64,000 bases of DNA. It comes from Anodontia alba. Lineage: Eukaryota; Mollusca; Bivalvia; Lucinida; Lucinidae. How positions within the stretch are numbered: the first letter of the stretch is position 1; every line of letters begins with the position of its first letter. Positions 42,772-54,931 of the stretch are shown one piece after another. The stretch is taken from the NCBI GenBank assembly GCA_964016985.1, contig OZ024828.1, forward strand, positions 87,126,308-87,190,307, given 5' to 3'. The position numbers and the translations under genes were made by a program. The notes beneath the pieces are model-generated. The model saw only the letters and a list, made by a program, of their open reading frames with translations, searched no databases and was not told the DNA's origin.

Positions 42772-42928
42772 TGCTTAGCTTAACAGGTAAAAATTTAGCA
42801 GATGACAATTTGATTTTTTTCCTTGTTTTTCTTTGAAAATAAGGTTTGACATTGTATGCAAATTTTCTCCAGTCAAGTTTGACATTGTATGCAGATTTTC
42901 TCCATTGGAATGTAAAACCATGTTTCTG

Positions 42929-42961
<33 letters not shown>

Positions 42962-43148
42962 TATAAAAAAAAGTATCAAATATGGCATTTCCATTTTAGT
43001 ACTTAGCATTCTAGGTAAAATTTCAGTAGGTGACATTTTGAAGTATTTTTTTTATTTTTCTCAGAAATAGGGTTTGGTATGTCAAGCGGATTATCTGCTA
43101 AAGAGACTATTTTCATGAAATGTCAAACCCTATTTTCTGGGAAATTAT
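42772..43148. repeat. Two PB-2 MITEs, decayed
   Basis: 42772-42960 has a duplicated 'tttgacattgtatgca' and a long A run. 42998-43148 starts 'agtacttagcattctaggta'. Confidence 0.78.
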
Positions 43149-43367
43149 CAACAATTTTTGTTGAGAGATTACTAAAGACTAAAATCTGCAAGATCAGAAT
43201 AATATTCAAGTAAACTGTACATACACTGATAAGATTGCAGACATGTTCAGTCTGGTTGGGGTTTGCATATGCCTTGCGCTCATTTGAACATTGAGCTACA
43301 TGTATATCATTGCTTTGCAGAGATGTGTTGGTTTGTCTGACTCTTTGCAGTTTGCATAGTAACCTTT

Positions 43368-43678
43368 ACCATTCTAAGGGCAAAATCTGCAGATTGCCAA
43401 GTAATGATATTTTTCTTACTTTTTTTTTTTTTTTTTTAAAAAGTATGATTTGACATTTCATGTCGAGACAATTTGCACAAAATGTCAAATCCTTTTTTTG
43501 TGGTAAAAAATACTGAGGACACAATTTGCACAAAATGTCAAATCCTTTTTTTGTGGTAAAAAATACTGAGGACACAATTTGCACAAAATGTCAAATCCTT
43601 TTTTTGTGGTAAAAAATAAGAAAAAATATTTCAAAATGTTGTCTGTTGAAATTTTTACCCAGCATGCTAAGCATTAAG
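43368..43678. repeat. PB-2 MITE with one arm triplicated (53-bp units)
   Basis: 'acaatttgcacaaaatgtca' starts at 43468, 43521 and 43574, exactly 53 bp apart; ends 'catgctaagcattaa'. Confidence 0.93.
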
Positions 43679-43978
43679 AGGCTACATTTATTTTTGGCTT
43701 TTTTTCCAGCCTGTCTTATTTTTTCCTTTTTGGATATATTTATTGCAGTCTTGCTTGGCATCTGTTGCTTCCAGTGGTACAAGACCAAAACAGTCAAATT
43801 CTTCTAGACAATTGTTTTATTTGTATATATTTGGTTATTTATTCAAATGGGCCAGTGAATGAGAAAATCTATGTCATACGATGTGACCATAGAAGCCCCT
43901 GACTAGTGTGCCTATCCACACAGGGCTACTCAGGACTATCTACACAGGGCTACTCACTGTTCTTCCAGGGAATATTTC

Positions 43979-44289
43979 GTTCTAGATAAGAGGAGTATCC
44001 AGACAAATATTTTTCTTATTTTTCGATGAAAACATATCGTGAATACTCATTGTAATTGCTTTGCCGAGATGATTCCAATGAGCACCCACAATATGTGTTT
44101 TAACCCTTACTACTGTCTGGACTAAGTCAGCTGACGATGCACTGATGATATTTTTTGTATTTCCCCAGAAAAAGGCTTTGACATTTCATACAAGACCATT
44201 TGCATGAAATGTCAAATCCAGTTTTCTGTGAAAAATAAAAATATTTTAAAATGTCTGCCAAAATTTTAATTCAGCATGCTAAGTATTAA
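43979..44289. repeat. FB-1 element truncated by a PB-2 MITE
   Basis: FB-1 'ctagataagaggagtatcca' to 44099, then PB-2 'ttaacccttactactgtctg' to 'gctaagtattaa'. Confidence 0.83.
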
Positions 44290-44599
44290 TGCATTTTACA
44301 ATGTTCAATGAAATTAAAAAAAAAAAAAAAAAAGAGTCGAAGAAGTTCCTGATCAGACTGTGGGGATATGTGGGCTGATCTTGGTCCAACAATGTACTTT
44401 TGCACTGTGCCACCCATATGATGTGAACAGAAATAAAATGAACAAGTGTACAAAATTGGTAGCTTTGATGGTAATTAGTGGGAGGTTATGTCTCAAAATC
44501 TTTTACGAAGGATTGCAATTTTGATTACTTTCTGGAGCTGCTAGAGATTACCATTGAACCTTATCCTGGGATAGACATGTCATATGTAGACAGTAAAGG

Positions 44600-44908
44600 A
44601 AGACCTCTGTGGCTCAGTCGGATGTGTGGCCAACTGGTGATCAGGACGTTGTGGGCTCGATCCATACTGGGTCCGGCAACATTCTTTCATAGAGATTGAT
44701 CATGAAATATTTTCTACAGTCATTCTCGTCCTTTGGCTGATTCAAGAAGGGCAGTTGTCAGTTTCTTGTGAAAGAATTGCACAAGTACTAGTTAACTGCT
44801 TAGAGGACTAAGCCTGTCCAGAAAAAAGTGTGGTTCGGTAAAATGACCACGCTCAACATGACCCTAATGGGTTGACTGGGCCGTAAAACCTCAACACAGA
44901 CAAACAGG
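44600..44908 (+). mobile_element. SINE S1, diverged full-length copy
   Basis: Starts 'agacctctgtggctcagtcgg', has the box B-like 'gggctcgatccat' and ends 'taaaacctcaacacagacaaacagg'. The target duplication cagtaaagg is at 44591-44599 and 44909-44917. Older than the other copies, judging by its mutations. Confidence 0.88.
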
Positions 44909-44963
44909 CAGTAAAGGTCCAGATCAGCCTGCATGTCTGTGCATGACAATAGAGAATGAAAAT

Positions 44964-45196
44964 CAAGGCCAGGTTATTCAAAGCGTTGTTAGCTTAACAA
45001 GCTTGTTAAGGGTCATTTCGTTAACTGTTTTAGCAGATTCAATATAAAATATTCAGATATATTTTTTGCTGAAAAAATGTGAGTAGCTTTTGCACTGCAA
45101 AAGCCACTCACATTTCTTCAGCAAAAAATTTCAGCATATTTGTGTATCACTCGATGTAAGTTTTAACGATATTGTTAGTTTTGAACAGCTGGGCCC
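44964..45196. repeat. MU-1 palindromic MITE
   Basis: 'aaggccaggttattcaaagc' to 'ttttgaacagctgggccct'. Confidence 0.88.
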
Positions 45197-45295
45197 TGAG
45201 TTTTGGTTTCATTGAGACTCTTCATATGTCAGCATTGTAATTTGCAGGGCTGCAAAGTTCAGGTACTTTGTACAGATACAAGCTTAAGAGGAATG

Positions 45296-45470
45296 AGTAC
45301 ACTTTCAGGGGGGTTAACTTTGTCAAAATTGTTTACCTCCCTGTGGAAAAGGGTCTACCCTAAAAGGAAAGAATTTGCTCCCTCTGGAAGCAAATTCTTT
45401 CCTTTTAGGGTAGACCCATTTCCAGAAGGGGATTGATGTGCAGGAAAGTAAACAGGAAGTCACAAAAGTT
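45296..45470. repeat. FB-5 palindromic element
   Basis: Hairpin at 45349-45410, 'gggtctaccctaaaaggaaa' mirrored exactly over 29-bp arms. Confidence 0.92.
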
Positions 45471-45895
45471 GTCCCCCTTGTAAAAAGTAGAAAATCTGCT
45501 TGTTGTAAACAGTATTAATTAATCTTAACCCTTTTTCTGCACGAATTAGGTGATTGATATGCAGCATGGGAAAAGGACCCTTATATCAGAGAAAGGACTA
45601 GACTTCTTCAGGGCTTGGGTTGTACCATTTTTCAAAAAAAATGTTTTCTTGGAATTGACAACACAAAATACACATCATACTGACAGAGACCTCATAAATT
45701 CAATATTTAAAGATTTTGTAAGGGAGAAAAAAAGGTTTGACAATTTTTAACAAACAACCCAAGCTGTCACTCTTTTAAATAATAAAAAAAAAATCTAAAA
45801 TACCGGCAAGTCTTTACCAGGAGTGCAAACTGGCGAGATACCCCGGCCAAGGGCTGATGAACAACAACATCAACAATGAAGGCCCAGATTGATCT
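45471..45895. other. Unclassified segment, possibly a LINE tail
   Basis: 'gagtgcaaactggcgagata' then 'aacaacaacatcaacaatg' resembles a non-LTR 3' end, but no RT frame is present. Confidence 0.35.
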
Positions 45896-46350
45896 GTACA
45901 GTCTGATCAGGACTTTTTCTGTTTGTTGATATATTCCACACTAGCCTTTATTGATTCCGGAATAGGGCAAGTAAGGCTCAGATCAGGCTGTGCATTTGCG
46001 CAGCCTGATCATGGCCTTTATTGCCAGCAGATGGCATAAGATCCATTTTCTTGTATACTGCACCATGTAAAGGCTGTTATGGATCTTTTTCTCTTTTTTT
46101 TTGTCTGTGACTTAACCGTTAGAATGCTGTAACCAAAACTAGCACATGACAAATGATTTTCTTGTTTTTTTTTCCACAAAAATGGAGAGCTTGATATCTG
46201 ATTTAAATTGTTTCCAGAAGAAGAAGAGGTTAGAGGAAATATGCTGCCTTGTTTTTAAAGAATAATTTTTCAAAATTTTCCTGGAAAAAAATACAGGGCT
46301 TGATATTTCATTTTAATTTATGTATTTGGTGTTTTTAAGGGTGAGTTTTA

Positions 46351-46808
46351 TAGAAGCCAACTAATCTGGACCTGCACTGTTTATCATTCAGTACGTGTAT
46401 TTATATCAACAATCTAGATTAAGTAATCTGATTGGCTGACAATTAGAAATGGGTGTGTTAGCCAGCCTCGGTGTCTCAGTTGGATAGGCCGTCCAACTGG
46501 AGACCAGAAGGTCGCGGGTTCAACCCCAGCCAAGGCCGGCAACATTCTTTCGTAGAGATTGATCATGAAATATTTTCTACGGTCATTCTCTCCCTTCTAA
46601 TAATTCAAGAAGGGCAGTTGTCAGATTCTGGCAAAAGAATGAGCACAATACTGGTTAACCGCTTAGAGGGCTAAGCCTGCCCAGTAAACGTGTGGTTAGG
46701 TAAACTGACTGCACTCGACATGACCCTATTGGGTTGACTGGGCCGTAAAACTGCATCACAAACAAAGAAATGGGTGTGGCATTTTAATTTATTCAGCATG
46801 TTAGAGCA
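46351..46808. repeat. PB-1 MITE split by SINE S1
   Basis: 'agaagccaactaatctggac' to 'gacaattagaaatgggtgtg', then S1, then 'tttaatttattcagcatg'. Confidence 0.88.
46458..46765 (+). mobile_element. SINE S1, full length 308 bp
   Basis: Same head, body and tail as the 34.8 kb copy and exactly the same length. The target duplication is agaaatgggtgtg (46445-46457 and 46766-46778). It is nested inside a PB-1 MITE. Confidence 0.94.
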
Positions 46809-46863
46809 GGCTTTGTTCTCCCTGCTTCTCAGTTATAGATTGTAGTGTATATATCCAAAATAT

Positions 46864-47366
46864 TCCCTTGTCATGCTGAATAAATAAAGATGCCATGCCC
46901 ATTTTCAATTATCTAGTCTTCACAATCATTGACCCTGGTGAAAGAATGTCTTTTGATGTGTCACAAGTAAAATATTCTGATTCTGATTCTGAATTGTCAG
47001 CCAATCAGATTGCCTGATCTAGGTTGTTGATTCACATTCTAAGTGATAAAAGTGGAGATTGATCATGAAATATTTTCTATGGTCATTCTCTCCCTTCCAC
47101 TGATTCAAGAAGGGCAGTTGTCAGTTTCGGCGAAAGAATGTGCACAATACTGGTTAACCGCTTAGAGGACTAAGCCTGCCCAGTAAATGTGTGGTTAGGT
47201 AAACTGACCATGCTCGACATGACCCCATTTGGGTTGACTGGGCCGTAAAACCTCAACACAAATCAACACAAACAAAGCGACAAAAGTGGAGAAAAAGCAA
47301 GCTGGTCTGGATCTACACTGTTTGCAAAGGCAGAGCATATCTGGATTCAGCAAGACCAGTGTTAAT
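46864..47366. repeat. PB-1 MITE with two insertions
   Basis: 'cccttgtcatgctgaataaa' to 'attcagcaagaccagtgttaa'; interrupted by ~84 bp at 46917-47000 and by truncated SINE S1 at 47053-47274. Confidence 0.82.
47053..47274 (+). mobile_element. SINE S1, 5'-truncated copy
   Basis: Begins inside the body (gagattgatcatgaaatatt) and ends in the usual tail. The flanks 'gataaaagtgga' and 'gacaaaagtgga' (starting about 47046 and 47278) are a target duplication with one change. It is nested in a PB-1 MITE. Confidence 0.85.
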
Positions 47367-47389
47367 TCTTTACTATATTTATCTTAAAA

Positions 47390-47525
47390 TATGCCATTGA
47401 TAAGTGTGAATTATTGCAGTAGGATGGCAAACAGTATAGACCCTGATCAAATGCTGAAGCAGTTTGATCTGGGTCTACACTGTTTGCTGGTGCCTATTTG
47501 CTCAAATATTAGGGTAAAATGAAGT
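47390..47525. repeat. H2-like core palindrome
   Basis: 'cagtatagaccctgatcaaa' and inverse 'gatctgggtctacactgttt'. Confidence 0.75.
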
Positions 47526-48043
47526 ACTAAATGTCTCTTTGCATGCTTGCATGCATTTTTGTAAATAAGACGTGTGAAAACTTATATGTTTCTTTATGGC
47601 ATTTCTGCGTCTTTCTATTCTGTCTTATCTTTCTGTCTTTCATCTGCTGACAGTGAAAGTATTTATTAAAAACAAGCATTTTGATCATGAGTCATTTAGT
47701 GGGAAGCAGAATTTGTACCAGTCAGTCCAGTAAAGTAGATTAATATGCAGGTTAAAATGTGTTATATTGTTTAATCTGATCATAATTGCTATAATCATCA
47801 TAGAAACAGGAAGTAAACTTAAGTTTACATGAATTTTTTTAACTGAGTGTTCTGATAATCGTCAATTTTGTAAATACATTAAAGGCAGACAATAAGAGCA
47901 ATTTGCTAACTTTGCAAGTGAATATTTTGCTGAGCATACATTTTTATGGAAAACTCAGAAAAAAATTTTTTAGGTCTCTGTCCTCAAGTGTCTCATAATC
48001 AAACTGTTGCCAGCAACTGTAATTTTTTTGTTTAAATCTCATT
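47526..48043. other. Intergenic, nothing recognised
   Basis: AT-rich sequence with no frame, repeat end or RNA gene. Confidence 0.5.
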
Positions 48044-48290
48044 ACTTTAGCACTCTTTTGGCAAAATGAGCAGATGACAGAATTAGTCATTTTTTTTTCA
48101 TAGAAAATGAGGCTTGACATTACATTCAGATTTTCTCTAAAGGAGATATTTTGATCTTTTAAAGTGTGAATGTCAAATGCGGCTTGACTTAAAAGTTATA
48201 GACACATTGACAGGAATGCCAAGCCCTATATCTATGAAAACCTAAGAATATTCCAGTGTTGTCTGCTAATATCAAGATTGAGTATATTAA
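48044..48290. repeat. PB-2 or PB-3-like MITE, decayed
   Basis: 'tagcactcttttggcaaaat' arm, 'gaggcttgacattacatt' core. Confidence 0.6.
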
Positions 48291-48512
48291 AATTAATATG
48301 TCAGTGCTATACAATGTGTCCACAATTTGAAATGTTGGTCAAATGTTCTAAATGTTATAAGTTATTTTAACTTTTTGTTACTTTGTTTCCTTGAATACAA
48401 GGAACATTTGGTAAGAAATTTACAAAAGAATGAAATTCACAAGGTATACAACATAGTATTTGTATTTCAATCATTAATTTCAGACATGAAAATGAAGCCT
48501 TATCTGATTGAA

Positions 48513-48768
48513 TGAACCCTTGCCACGCTGAATAAATTAAGATGCCCTGCCCACTTCTAATTTTGAACCAATCAGATCACTTGATCCTGGTTGTTGAATC
48601 AAATTCACATACTTAGTGGCAAACAGTGTAGATCCAGATCAGTTGGCTTCTTCAGAAGCCAACTGATCTGGATCTGCATTGTTTAGAAGCCAACTGATCT
48701 GGATCTACACTATTTACATATACAGGGTATATCCGGGTTCATTACATTACAAGCAGGACCAGAGTTAA
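48513..48768. repeat. PB-1 MITE with duplicated core arm
   Basis: 'agaagccaactgatctggat' occurs twice in direct orientation (48652 and 48686). Confidence 0.88.
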
Positions 48769-48794
48769 CAGTTTCAGTCTGATTTTCTCTATAA

Positions 48795-49015
48795 TTGACA
48801 CAGCACCAGATAAGGCAGTTTTTTTAGTAGAAAAGTACTGATATTTTTCTAGTTTTTTCACGGAAGCATATGTTGTGGGTACTCATTAGCAGTGCCTCGG
48901 TGAGGCACTTCTGATGACTGCCCACATCATATGATTTCATGGAGAAATAAGAAAAATTTCATTTTTTTTTTTTTTTTTTGTTGAAGAAAAAAAAGTTTGC
49001 CTGGAGCTATGGCAG
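48795..49015. repeat. FB-1 palindromic element
   Basis: 'caccagataaggcagttttt' and 'gtttgcctggagctatg', core 'gtactcattagcagtgcctc'. Confidence 0.88.
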
Positions 49016-49104
49016 CGACGCCTTTTCACGTCATCTTATTTCGCTTTGACCATGTTAAATGTTAAAAAACTTCTTTCTTATGTTGTGTAAAAAAAAATGA
49101 ATTA

Positions 49105-49460
49105 CTGTATTCAACCTAATTACCACACTTTGGGCTTAGGTTTTTCAAAACTGCCAGAAACATTTGTAGTAAAATATCCACTTAATAAGGGCACGCTTTA
49201 AAGTAAAATCAGCAAAAGACTTTTAGGGCATATTTGATGATGCTTACGTGATATTTTTTTTCTGATTTTCTTTACAAATGCATATATTGTGGATGCTCAT
49301 TTGAATTGCCTCGACTTATCGAGGCAATTCAAATGAGTTCCAACAACATATGCTTTTATAAAGAAGTAGATAAAAGTACATGTGTTGTAAGCTGAAGACT
49401 AGGAAATTGCTTGTTTGTGCACTTATAGGGGTATGTGCGGTAATTAGGTTGAATATTGTA
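49105..49460. repeat. FB-2 palindromic MITE
   Basis: 'attcaacctaattaccacac' and 'gtaattaggttgaat' ends; core 'tgctcatttgaattgcctcg' inverted. Confidence 0.9.
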
Positions 49461-49482
49461 GGTACAGAAACAGTGGTACCAT

Positions 49483-49697
49483 ATTTACCCTAAGTATTCA
49501 GACATCTCAACTCCTTACCATATATGTTCTAAAATTTGAACCAGTACAATTCACTACCCGATGTTGTGTCTAAAAATTGCTGGATGAGTGGCAAACAGTA
49601 TAGACCCAGATGAGACGCCGCATTCTGCGGGGTCTCATCTGGGTCTAAACTGTTTGCTCAGGCCTGTCTGTCCGAATACATATGGTAAATACGGTAA
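49483..49697. repeat. H2 palindromic MITE
   Basis: 'ccatatttaccctaagtatt' and 'atacatatggtaaatacgg', core 'gtatagacccagatgagacg'. Confidence 0.9.
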
Positions 49698-49699
49698 TA

Positions 49700-50044
49700 T
49701 ATTCATGTGTATCATATTTATATATTCTGTGTGCTTTCTGTCTTGCATGTGCAAATAAATGAACTGTTGTAACATAAATCTAAGAGTTGCCATATTTTAA
49801 AACTGTCAGAAATATGAAGTATGTATGAACAGTCATAATTTTGTGTGAAATTTACTGTCAGGGAAAGTTGGAGACTATTTTTGTACATACAGAACATGTT
49901 TATAGGTATATTGTACAGTTGGGTAAAACATTACATGAAGTTCTTCTCATAGAATATGACATGTGACCAGCATTTACCCAGAATTACCTTGGCATTTTAT
50001 ACAGTCTAATCAGGGTATGTGCTATTTGCAAACCTGGTATGTGG
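49700..50044. other. Unique sequence with one AATAAA
   Basis: 'tgcaaataaatgaactgttg' near 49750 could be a polyadenylation signal, 8 kb past the stop codon; weak evidence. Confidence 0.25.
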
Positions 50045-50890
50045 ATGGGATATTCTATAAGCAAACATTGTGTATGGATCAAAGATTCTATAGGTAAACA
50101 TAAAATGTTGATTGACAATTCTACAGGTTAATATTTGGACAGAAGATCCTATATGTTAACATAATATTTGGACTGAAGATTCTTTAGGTTAACATAGTAA
50201 TTGGGACTGAAGTACTTTTAGGTTAACATAATAATAGGGACTGAAGATTCTTTAGGTTAACATGATATATGGATTAAAGATTCTATGGGTAAACATAATA
50301 TGTTGACAGAATATTATATAGGTAAACATAATATGTTGACTGAAGATTCTACAGGTTAACATAATATTTGGACTGAAGATTCTTTAGGTTAACATGATAT
50401 ATGGATTAAAGATTCTATAGGTAAACATAAAATGTTGACTGAAGATTCTATAGGTTAACATAATATTTGGACAGAAGATCCTATATGTTAACATAATACT
50501 TGGACTGAAGATTCTTTAGGTTAACATGATATATGGATTAAAGATTCTATAGGTAAACATAAAATGTTGACTGAAGATTCTACAGGTTAACATAAAATGT
50601 TGACTGAAGATTCTATAGGTTAACATAATATTTGGACAGAAGATCCTATATGTTAACATAATACTTGGACTGAAGATTCTTTAGGTTAACATGATATATG
50701 GATTAAAGATTCTATAGGTAAACATAAAATGTTGACTGAAGATTCTACAGGTTAACATGATATATGGACTGAAGATTCTTTAGGTTAACATAATATTTGG
50801 ACTGAAGATTCTATAGGTTAACATAACATGTGGACTAAAAAATTTTTATGTTAACATAATGCTTGGACTGAAGATTTCTTTAGGTTAACA
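50045..50890 (+). repeat. 33-bp satellite with 132-bp higher-order unit
   Basis: Monomer 'gactgaagattctttaggtt' plus 'aacataatatttg'. The variant 'catgatatatggattaaaga' starts at 50261, 50393, 50525 and 50690: spacings 132, 132 and 165, that is 4, 4 and 5 monomers. Confidence 0.95.
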
Positions 50891-50892
50891 TA

Positions 50893-50997
50893 AGGAGACA
50901 ATTTGCATGAAATGTCAAATCCAATTTTCTGGGAAAAATAAGAAAAATGTTTCAAAATGTTGTTTTCTGAAATTATTACTCAGCATGGTAAGCATTA
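50893..50997. repeat. PB-2 right half
   Basis: 'aggagacaatttgcatgaaa' to 'catggtaagcatta'; the left half is replaced by the satellite. Confidence 0.88.
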
Positions 50998-51185
50998 CAC
51001 AAAGATATGTGACTTTGGAAGTTTCAATAAACAATTCATGTATGCCCTGATTGGACTGCGTATATGCACAGGCTGATATGGGTTTATGCAGGTTACAAGT
51101 AACATAACATTGATTTTATCTCCTGTGGTAATCTTTTATATTACAGGCAGTTAGTAAGCAGAAATATCTGATGATTTTTCTTTTT

Positions 51186-51384
51186 TTAACCCTTGTCCTG
51201 CTGAACCTGGATATACACTGCCTTTTCAAACAGTGTAGATCCAGATCAGTTGGCTTCTAAAGAAAGTGCACTGTTTGCCATTATGTATATGAATTTATTG
51301 CAACAGTCTGGATCTAGTAATCAGATTGGCTGAAAATTAGAAATGGGCATGACATCTTAATTTATTCAACAGGACAAGGGTTAA
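51186..51384. repeat. PB-1 MITE, core partly deleted
   Basis: TTAACCCTTGTCCTGCTGAA to 'caacaggacaagggttaa'. Confidence 0.92.
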
Positions 51385-51506
51385 AATACGTAATCAACGG
51401 GCCCTTATGTTGTATGTGAGCTGGTTGAAACAATGTTATAAACTTACAAAACATAATGTGTAGCAAATAACAGTGATCTAAAACTACAAAAAAAAAAACA
51501 AATCTA

Positions 51507-51872
51507 GTCAAACTTACATGGCTTGAATATCTTTGGGACCATGGAAAGTTCTAGACATGGGTAGTTCTAGCCATTTAGGGTTAATCATAGCACCAGATCA
51601 GGAGGCAGATAGGGATAATTTAGGGATTTTTTTTTTCAAAACTTCTATTAAATAATATTATTTTGAGTGTACTCATTAGAACTGACTGATTGAGGCAATT
51701 AAAATGAGTACACACACAACAATACATTCATAAAATAATAAAAGCTACCCTGAAAACATCCCTAAATATTTGTTTCTTGAGCTATTTGGAGAATTTTCCA
51801 AGGACTCCAAAACAAGTTCAAATCTTCCATGGTAAACAAGCCATCTGTGTTCGATTCATTGAAGTTTTACTG
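51507..51872. repeat. TA-3 MITE (pogo-like ends)
   Basis: 'tagtcaaacttacatggctt' to 'cattgaagttttactgtaaa'; core 'gtactcattagaactgac'. Confidence 0.82.
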
Positions 51873-51992
51873 TAAAATGGATCTAGTTGAATATGATAAA
51901 GAACCACATTAATATTCAGTCAGTCAAACAGTTAATGTCTAGATCAACTATTCAGGCACACAGTTTGATCAGTTTGTGGTCCATAGAAACTA

Positions 51993-52213
51993 CACTTCAA
52001 CCTCTTTATAACACGGTTCATTATAACATGGTTTTGGATATAACACTGTTCAAAGGTGGATCCCAAAAAATGCATAGATTATATTGAAAAATGACCATAA
52101 ATGGTCATTTTTCAATATAATCTATACATTTTTGTTTGGATATAACACGGTTGTTTAACTAACACGGTTTATGCTATGGACCCCGACAGTCGTGTTATAA
52201 AGAGGTTGTGGTG
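51993..52213. repeat. TA-1 MITE
   Basis: 'cacttcaacctctttataac' to 'gttataaagaggttgtggtg', flanked by TA; perfect central hairpin 'attgaaaaatgaccataaat'. Confidence 0.95.
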
Positions 52214-52288
52214 TATTGACTGTGTTAGCAGACAAGGAAGATCCTGATCACTTTGAGGATGTACAGGTTGATCTGGATCTTGGCTGTC

Positions 52289-52495
52289 ATATTTGCCCTA
52301 AGAATCGGGACACCTTATCCACTTACCATACTGGTCCTAAAATTTAAAACAGTCCATTCTGCTACCTCTTGGTGTGTCTAAAATATTGCTGTATGTATGG
52401 CAAACAGTGCAGACCCTGATTAGATGCCACATACTGTGGCGTCTGATCAGGGTCTACACTGTTTGCAAAGGCCTGTCTGTCCCAGTACTTAGGGT
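52289..52495. repeat. H2 palindromic MITE
   Basis: 'tttgccctaagaatcgggac' and 'tgtcccagtacttagggtta', core 'cagtgcagaccctgattag'. Confidence 0.9.
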
Positions 52496-52499
52496 TATT

Positions 52500-53065
52500 A
52501 TAGTTTTTGCATAGTGTCAGGCCTCATTTTGTGTTGCATGATACACAATTTTTCAACAGTATGGAGTTATTGTCTTTGTTTTTTTTTATTTTACATGATA
52601 AGCCATTTACCTCTGATTTTTACGGGCTATAATTAATTAAGTTTGTTTTGCATGTGATTACAAAACTAACTGAGAGGTTTCCAGAATTTGTCTTTTTTTT
52701 TTCTTTTTTTTTTTTTTCCATCTTTCAATTTTACCAAAATTTGAATAGTATGCATTAACTATTCTTTTTTTTTCTTTTTTTTTTAACTATGCCAAGTAAC
52801 TATTCTGTTTTGCTTGGTATTTAGCAAAACTTTTTTAACTGGAGAGCCAGGTGTTATACTAGCTTTTTAATGTATTCTATATTTTATTTTATTTATTTAT
52901 TTATTTTGTTGACCGTTTTTTCTGGTGTTTTTTTTTTTCGAACTGATGCATGCACAGAAGTTTTTACCAAAAATTTAACATGCACAAAAATACCTTAATG
53001 CTGTACATTGATTTTAAAAATGATGGTTAACATATTGTTTTGCTTAGATTTAAGGGAAATTGATA
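52500..53065. other. T-rich region, nothing recognised
   Basis: Several poly-T runs (52690-52725, 52765-52785, 52885-52945). Confidence 0.55.
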
Positions 53066-53069
53066 TAGG

Positions 53070-53650
53070 TTGAGGGAGAGAGAACTCTGTCAATATTGTT
53101 TTAAACTACCCTCTGCAAAGGCCACTTGGGAGCAAATTTTTTCGTTTTAGAATAGAACATTTTTCAGGGGCGTGTTAGATTTACCAGAATCAGAAACAGG
53201 ATTTCAAATTATTTTTCTGTTCAGCGTTTTATTTGTGCGAAACAGAAACATGATACCGAATCAAGTGAATCATGCCCCATTCATGTTTCAAAGTAAATCA
53301 AGAGCATCCAAGATGGCGGCATTGTGAGAAACAATGGAACACTGATCAAAATAACAATAAACCTTCAAATTTTGGGAGTTTTAAACTTCCTTAGTCCAGT
53401 TGGAATGTATTCTATTGCAGACATCCTGCCATTATTGGCACTCCTTGTATTAACCCAAGAGCTGGGTATACCACAACTACTGGCATTTATTTTGAATCAT
53501 GATATCGAGTTTGTAAAGTGGCAGAAACATGTTTACAATTACGAAATCATGATTAGGAATCCTGTTTCTGATTCTGGTAAATCCAACGCACCCCAGAAGG
53601 GGATTCGGGCACAGAAAAGCAAACAGGAAGCTACAAAAGTTGTCTCCCTT
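53070..53650. repeat. FB-5 element split by a ~430-bp terminal-inverted-repeat MITE
   Basis: Outer FB-5 halves 'ctaccctctgcaaaggcc' and 'aagcaaacaggaagctacaa'. The inner element (about 53161-53593) has ~37-bp inverted ends containing 'gatttaccagaatcagaaac'. Its 121-residue open frame has no recognisable domain and runs out into the host repeat. Confidence 0.8.
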
Positions 53651-53933
53651 GTAAAACATAGGGGGAAAACTTATCAAGTCTTCCCCTGAAGGGAAACTTT
53701 AAAATGGCACCCAAAATGTTGTGCCAGCACTAAAAAAAATCAAAGAATAAAGAAAGTACTCACACTTTCAAGCTGAAGACATCACAGATAAGCTGTGCTC
53801 AATTTTCGGTTCATTTAGGAGCATGGCCATTCCCATATATGCTGAAGACTCATTTTGACGTCATGCAGGTTATATGTAAACAGCAAAGGTCTAGATCAGC
53901 CTGCACACCCAAGCTTTCTCTTAGCTCTAGATA

Positions 53934-54107
53934 AGGTGCTTTTTTCATAAAAAAATTGTCGATATTTTTCTTATTTCTTCAGGAAAACATTTGTTGTGGT
54001 ACACATTAGAAGTGCCTCACAGAGGCACTTCTAATGAGTACCACAACATATGTTTTCATAGAGAAATAAGAAAAATATTTTCTGGATTCCCACTCTTATC
54101 TAGAGCA
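53934..54107. repeat. FB-1 palindromic element
   Basis: 'ctctagataaggtgcttttt' and 'ctcttatctagag', core 'gtacacattagaagtgcctc' inverted. Confidence 0.92.
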
Positions 54108-54109
54108 TG

Positions 54110-54931
54110 TAAAATAAATCCTGATAAAATGTTTTTCAGCTGAAAAAAATGCTAAATACTATTGAATATACTGGCTAATATGGATTGCCTTATTCTTTGT
54201 GTTTCAGCTGAAAGAATACTACATACATGAACTATAGAATATACTGGTTAAAAGGATAGGCCTTGACCTTTGTTTTTCAGTTGAGATTCTACTCGGTACT
54301 GTAGGATATAGTGGCTAAAAGATACTCGGGTTGAGCCTTACTTGTATATGCCTTGAGGTCTTTTGGCATGAAGCAGAAATGAAACAATTCTGTTGATACA
54401 GATCAAACAGGGTTGTATATGTTCTTAGAGAAGTAAGAAATGGTTACCACTTTGCTGAAGTGCTGTTAATGGAGTTTAAATTATTTTTTAGTACAGATAT
54501 ATATTTTTACTAGAATAGTGTGTAGAACACATAAGCTGTCTGATGAGCTGTCTTATGATGTGAACAGTAAAAACCTCGATGAGCCATCATGTCCACATAA
54601 CCTAGTTTAAACCTTTGATATTGATTAATAGTTTTGTAGGATTTTGTAAAATGCATTGGTGAAACACAGAAATTGCAGCGGTGAAACAGTGAAGCGCAGA
54701 ACTTTCACATTTGTCATATGTGACTGGTATTTTTTATCAAGTTCATAAGGGATCGTGAAGCACAATTCAGAACAAAAACCTTTTGTAAACTTTCTTGCAG
54801 CACGGAAAATTCTGACCAACTAAAATTTGATTGGACTATGTGACTGGTTGTCACCATCAGTTCACTCCCTCCTACACCAAATTTCTCGAAAAACTACCAT
54901 TTGAATACAGCAATTGTTTTTATTGAAGTGG
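54110..54931. other. Nothing recognised
   Basis: AT-rich, with weak direct repetition of 'tactggctaaaa'-like phrases at 54165-54330. Confidence 0.5.

Noticed and set aside
50045..50890. CRISPR-like regularly spaced repeats
   Set aside because: Monomers are contiguous without unique spacers and the genome is animal; it is a satellite.
53324..53689. 121-residue open frame with hydrophobic stretch
   Set aside because: It runs from a MITE interior into the flanking FB-5 repeat; no family recognised.
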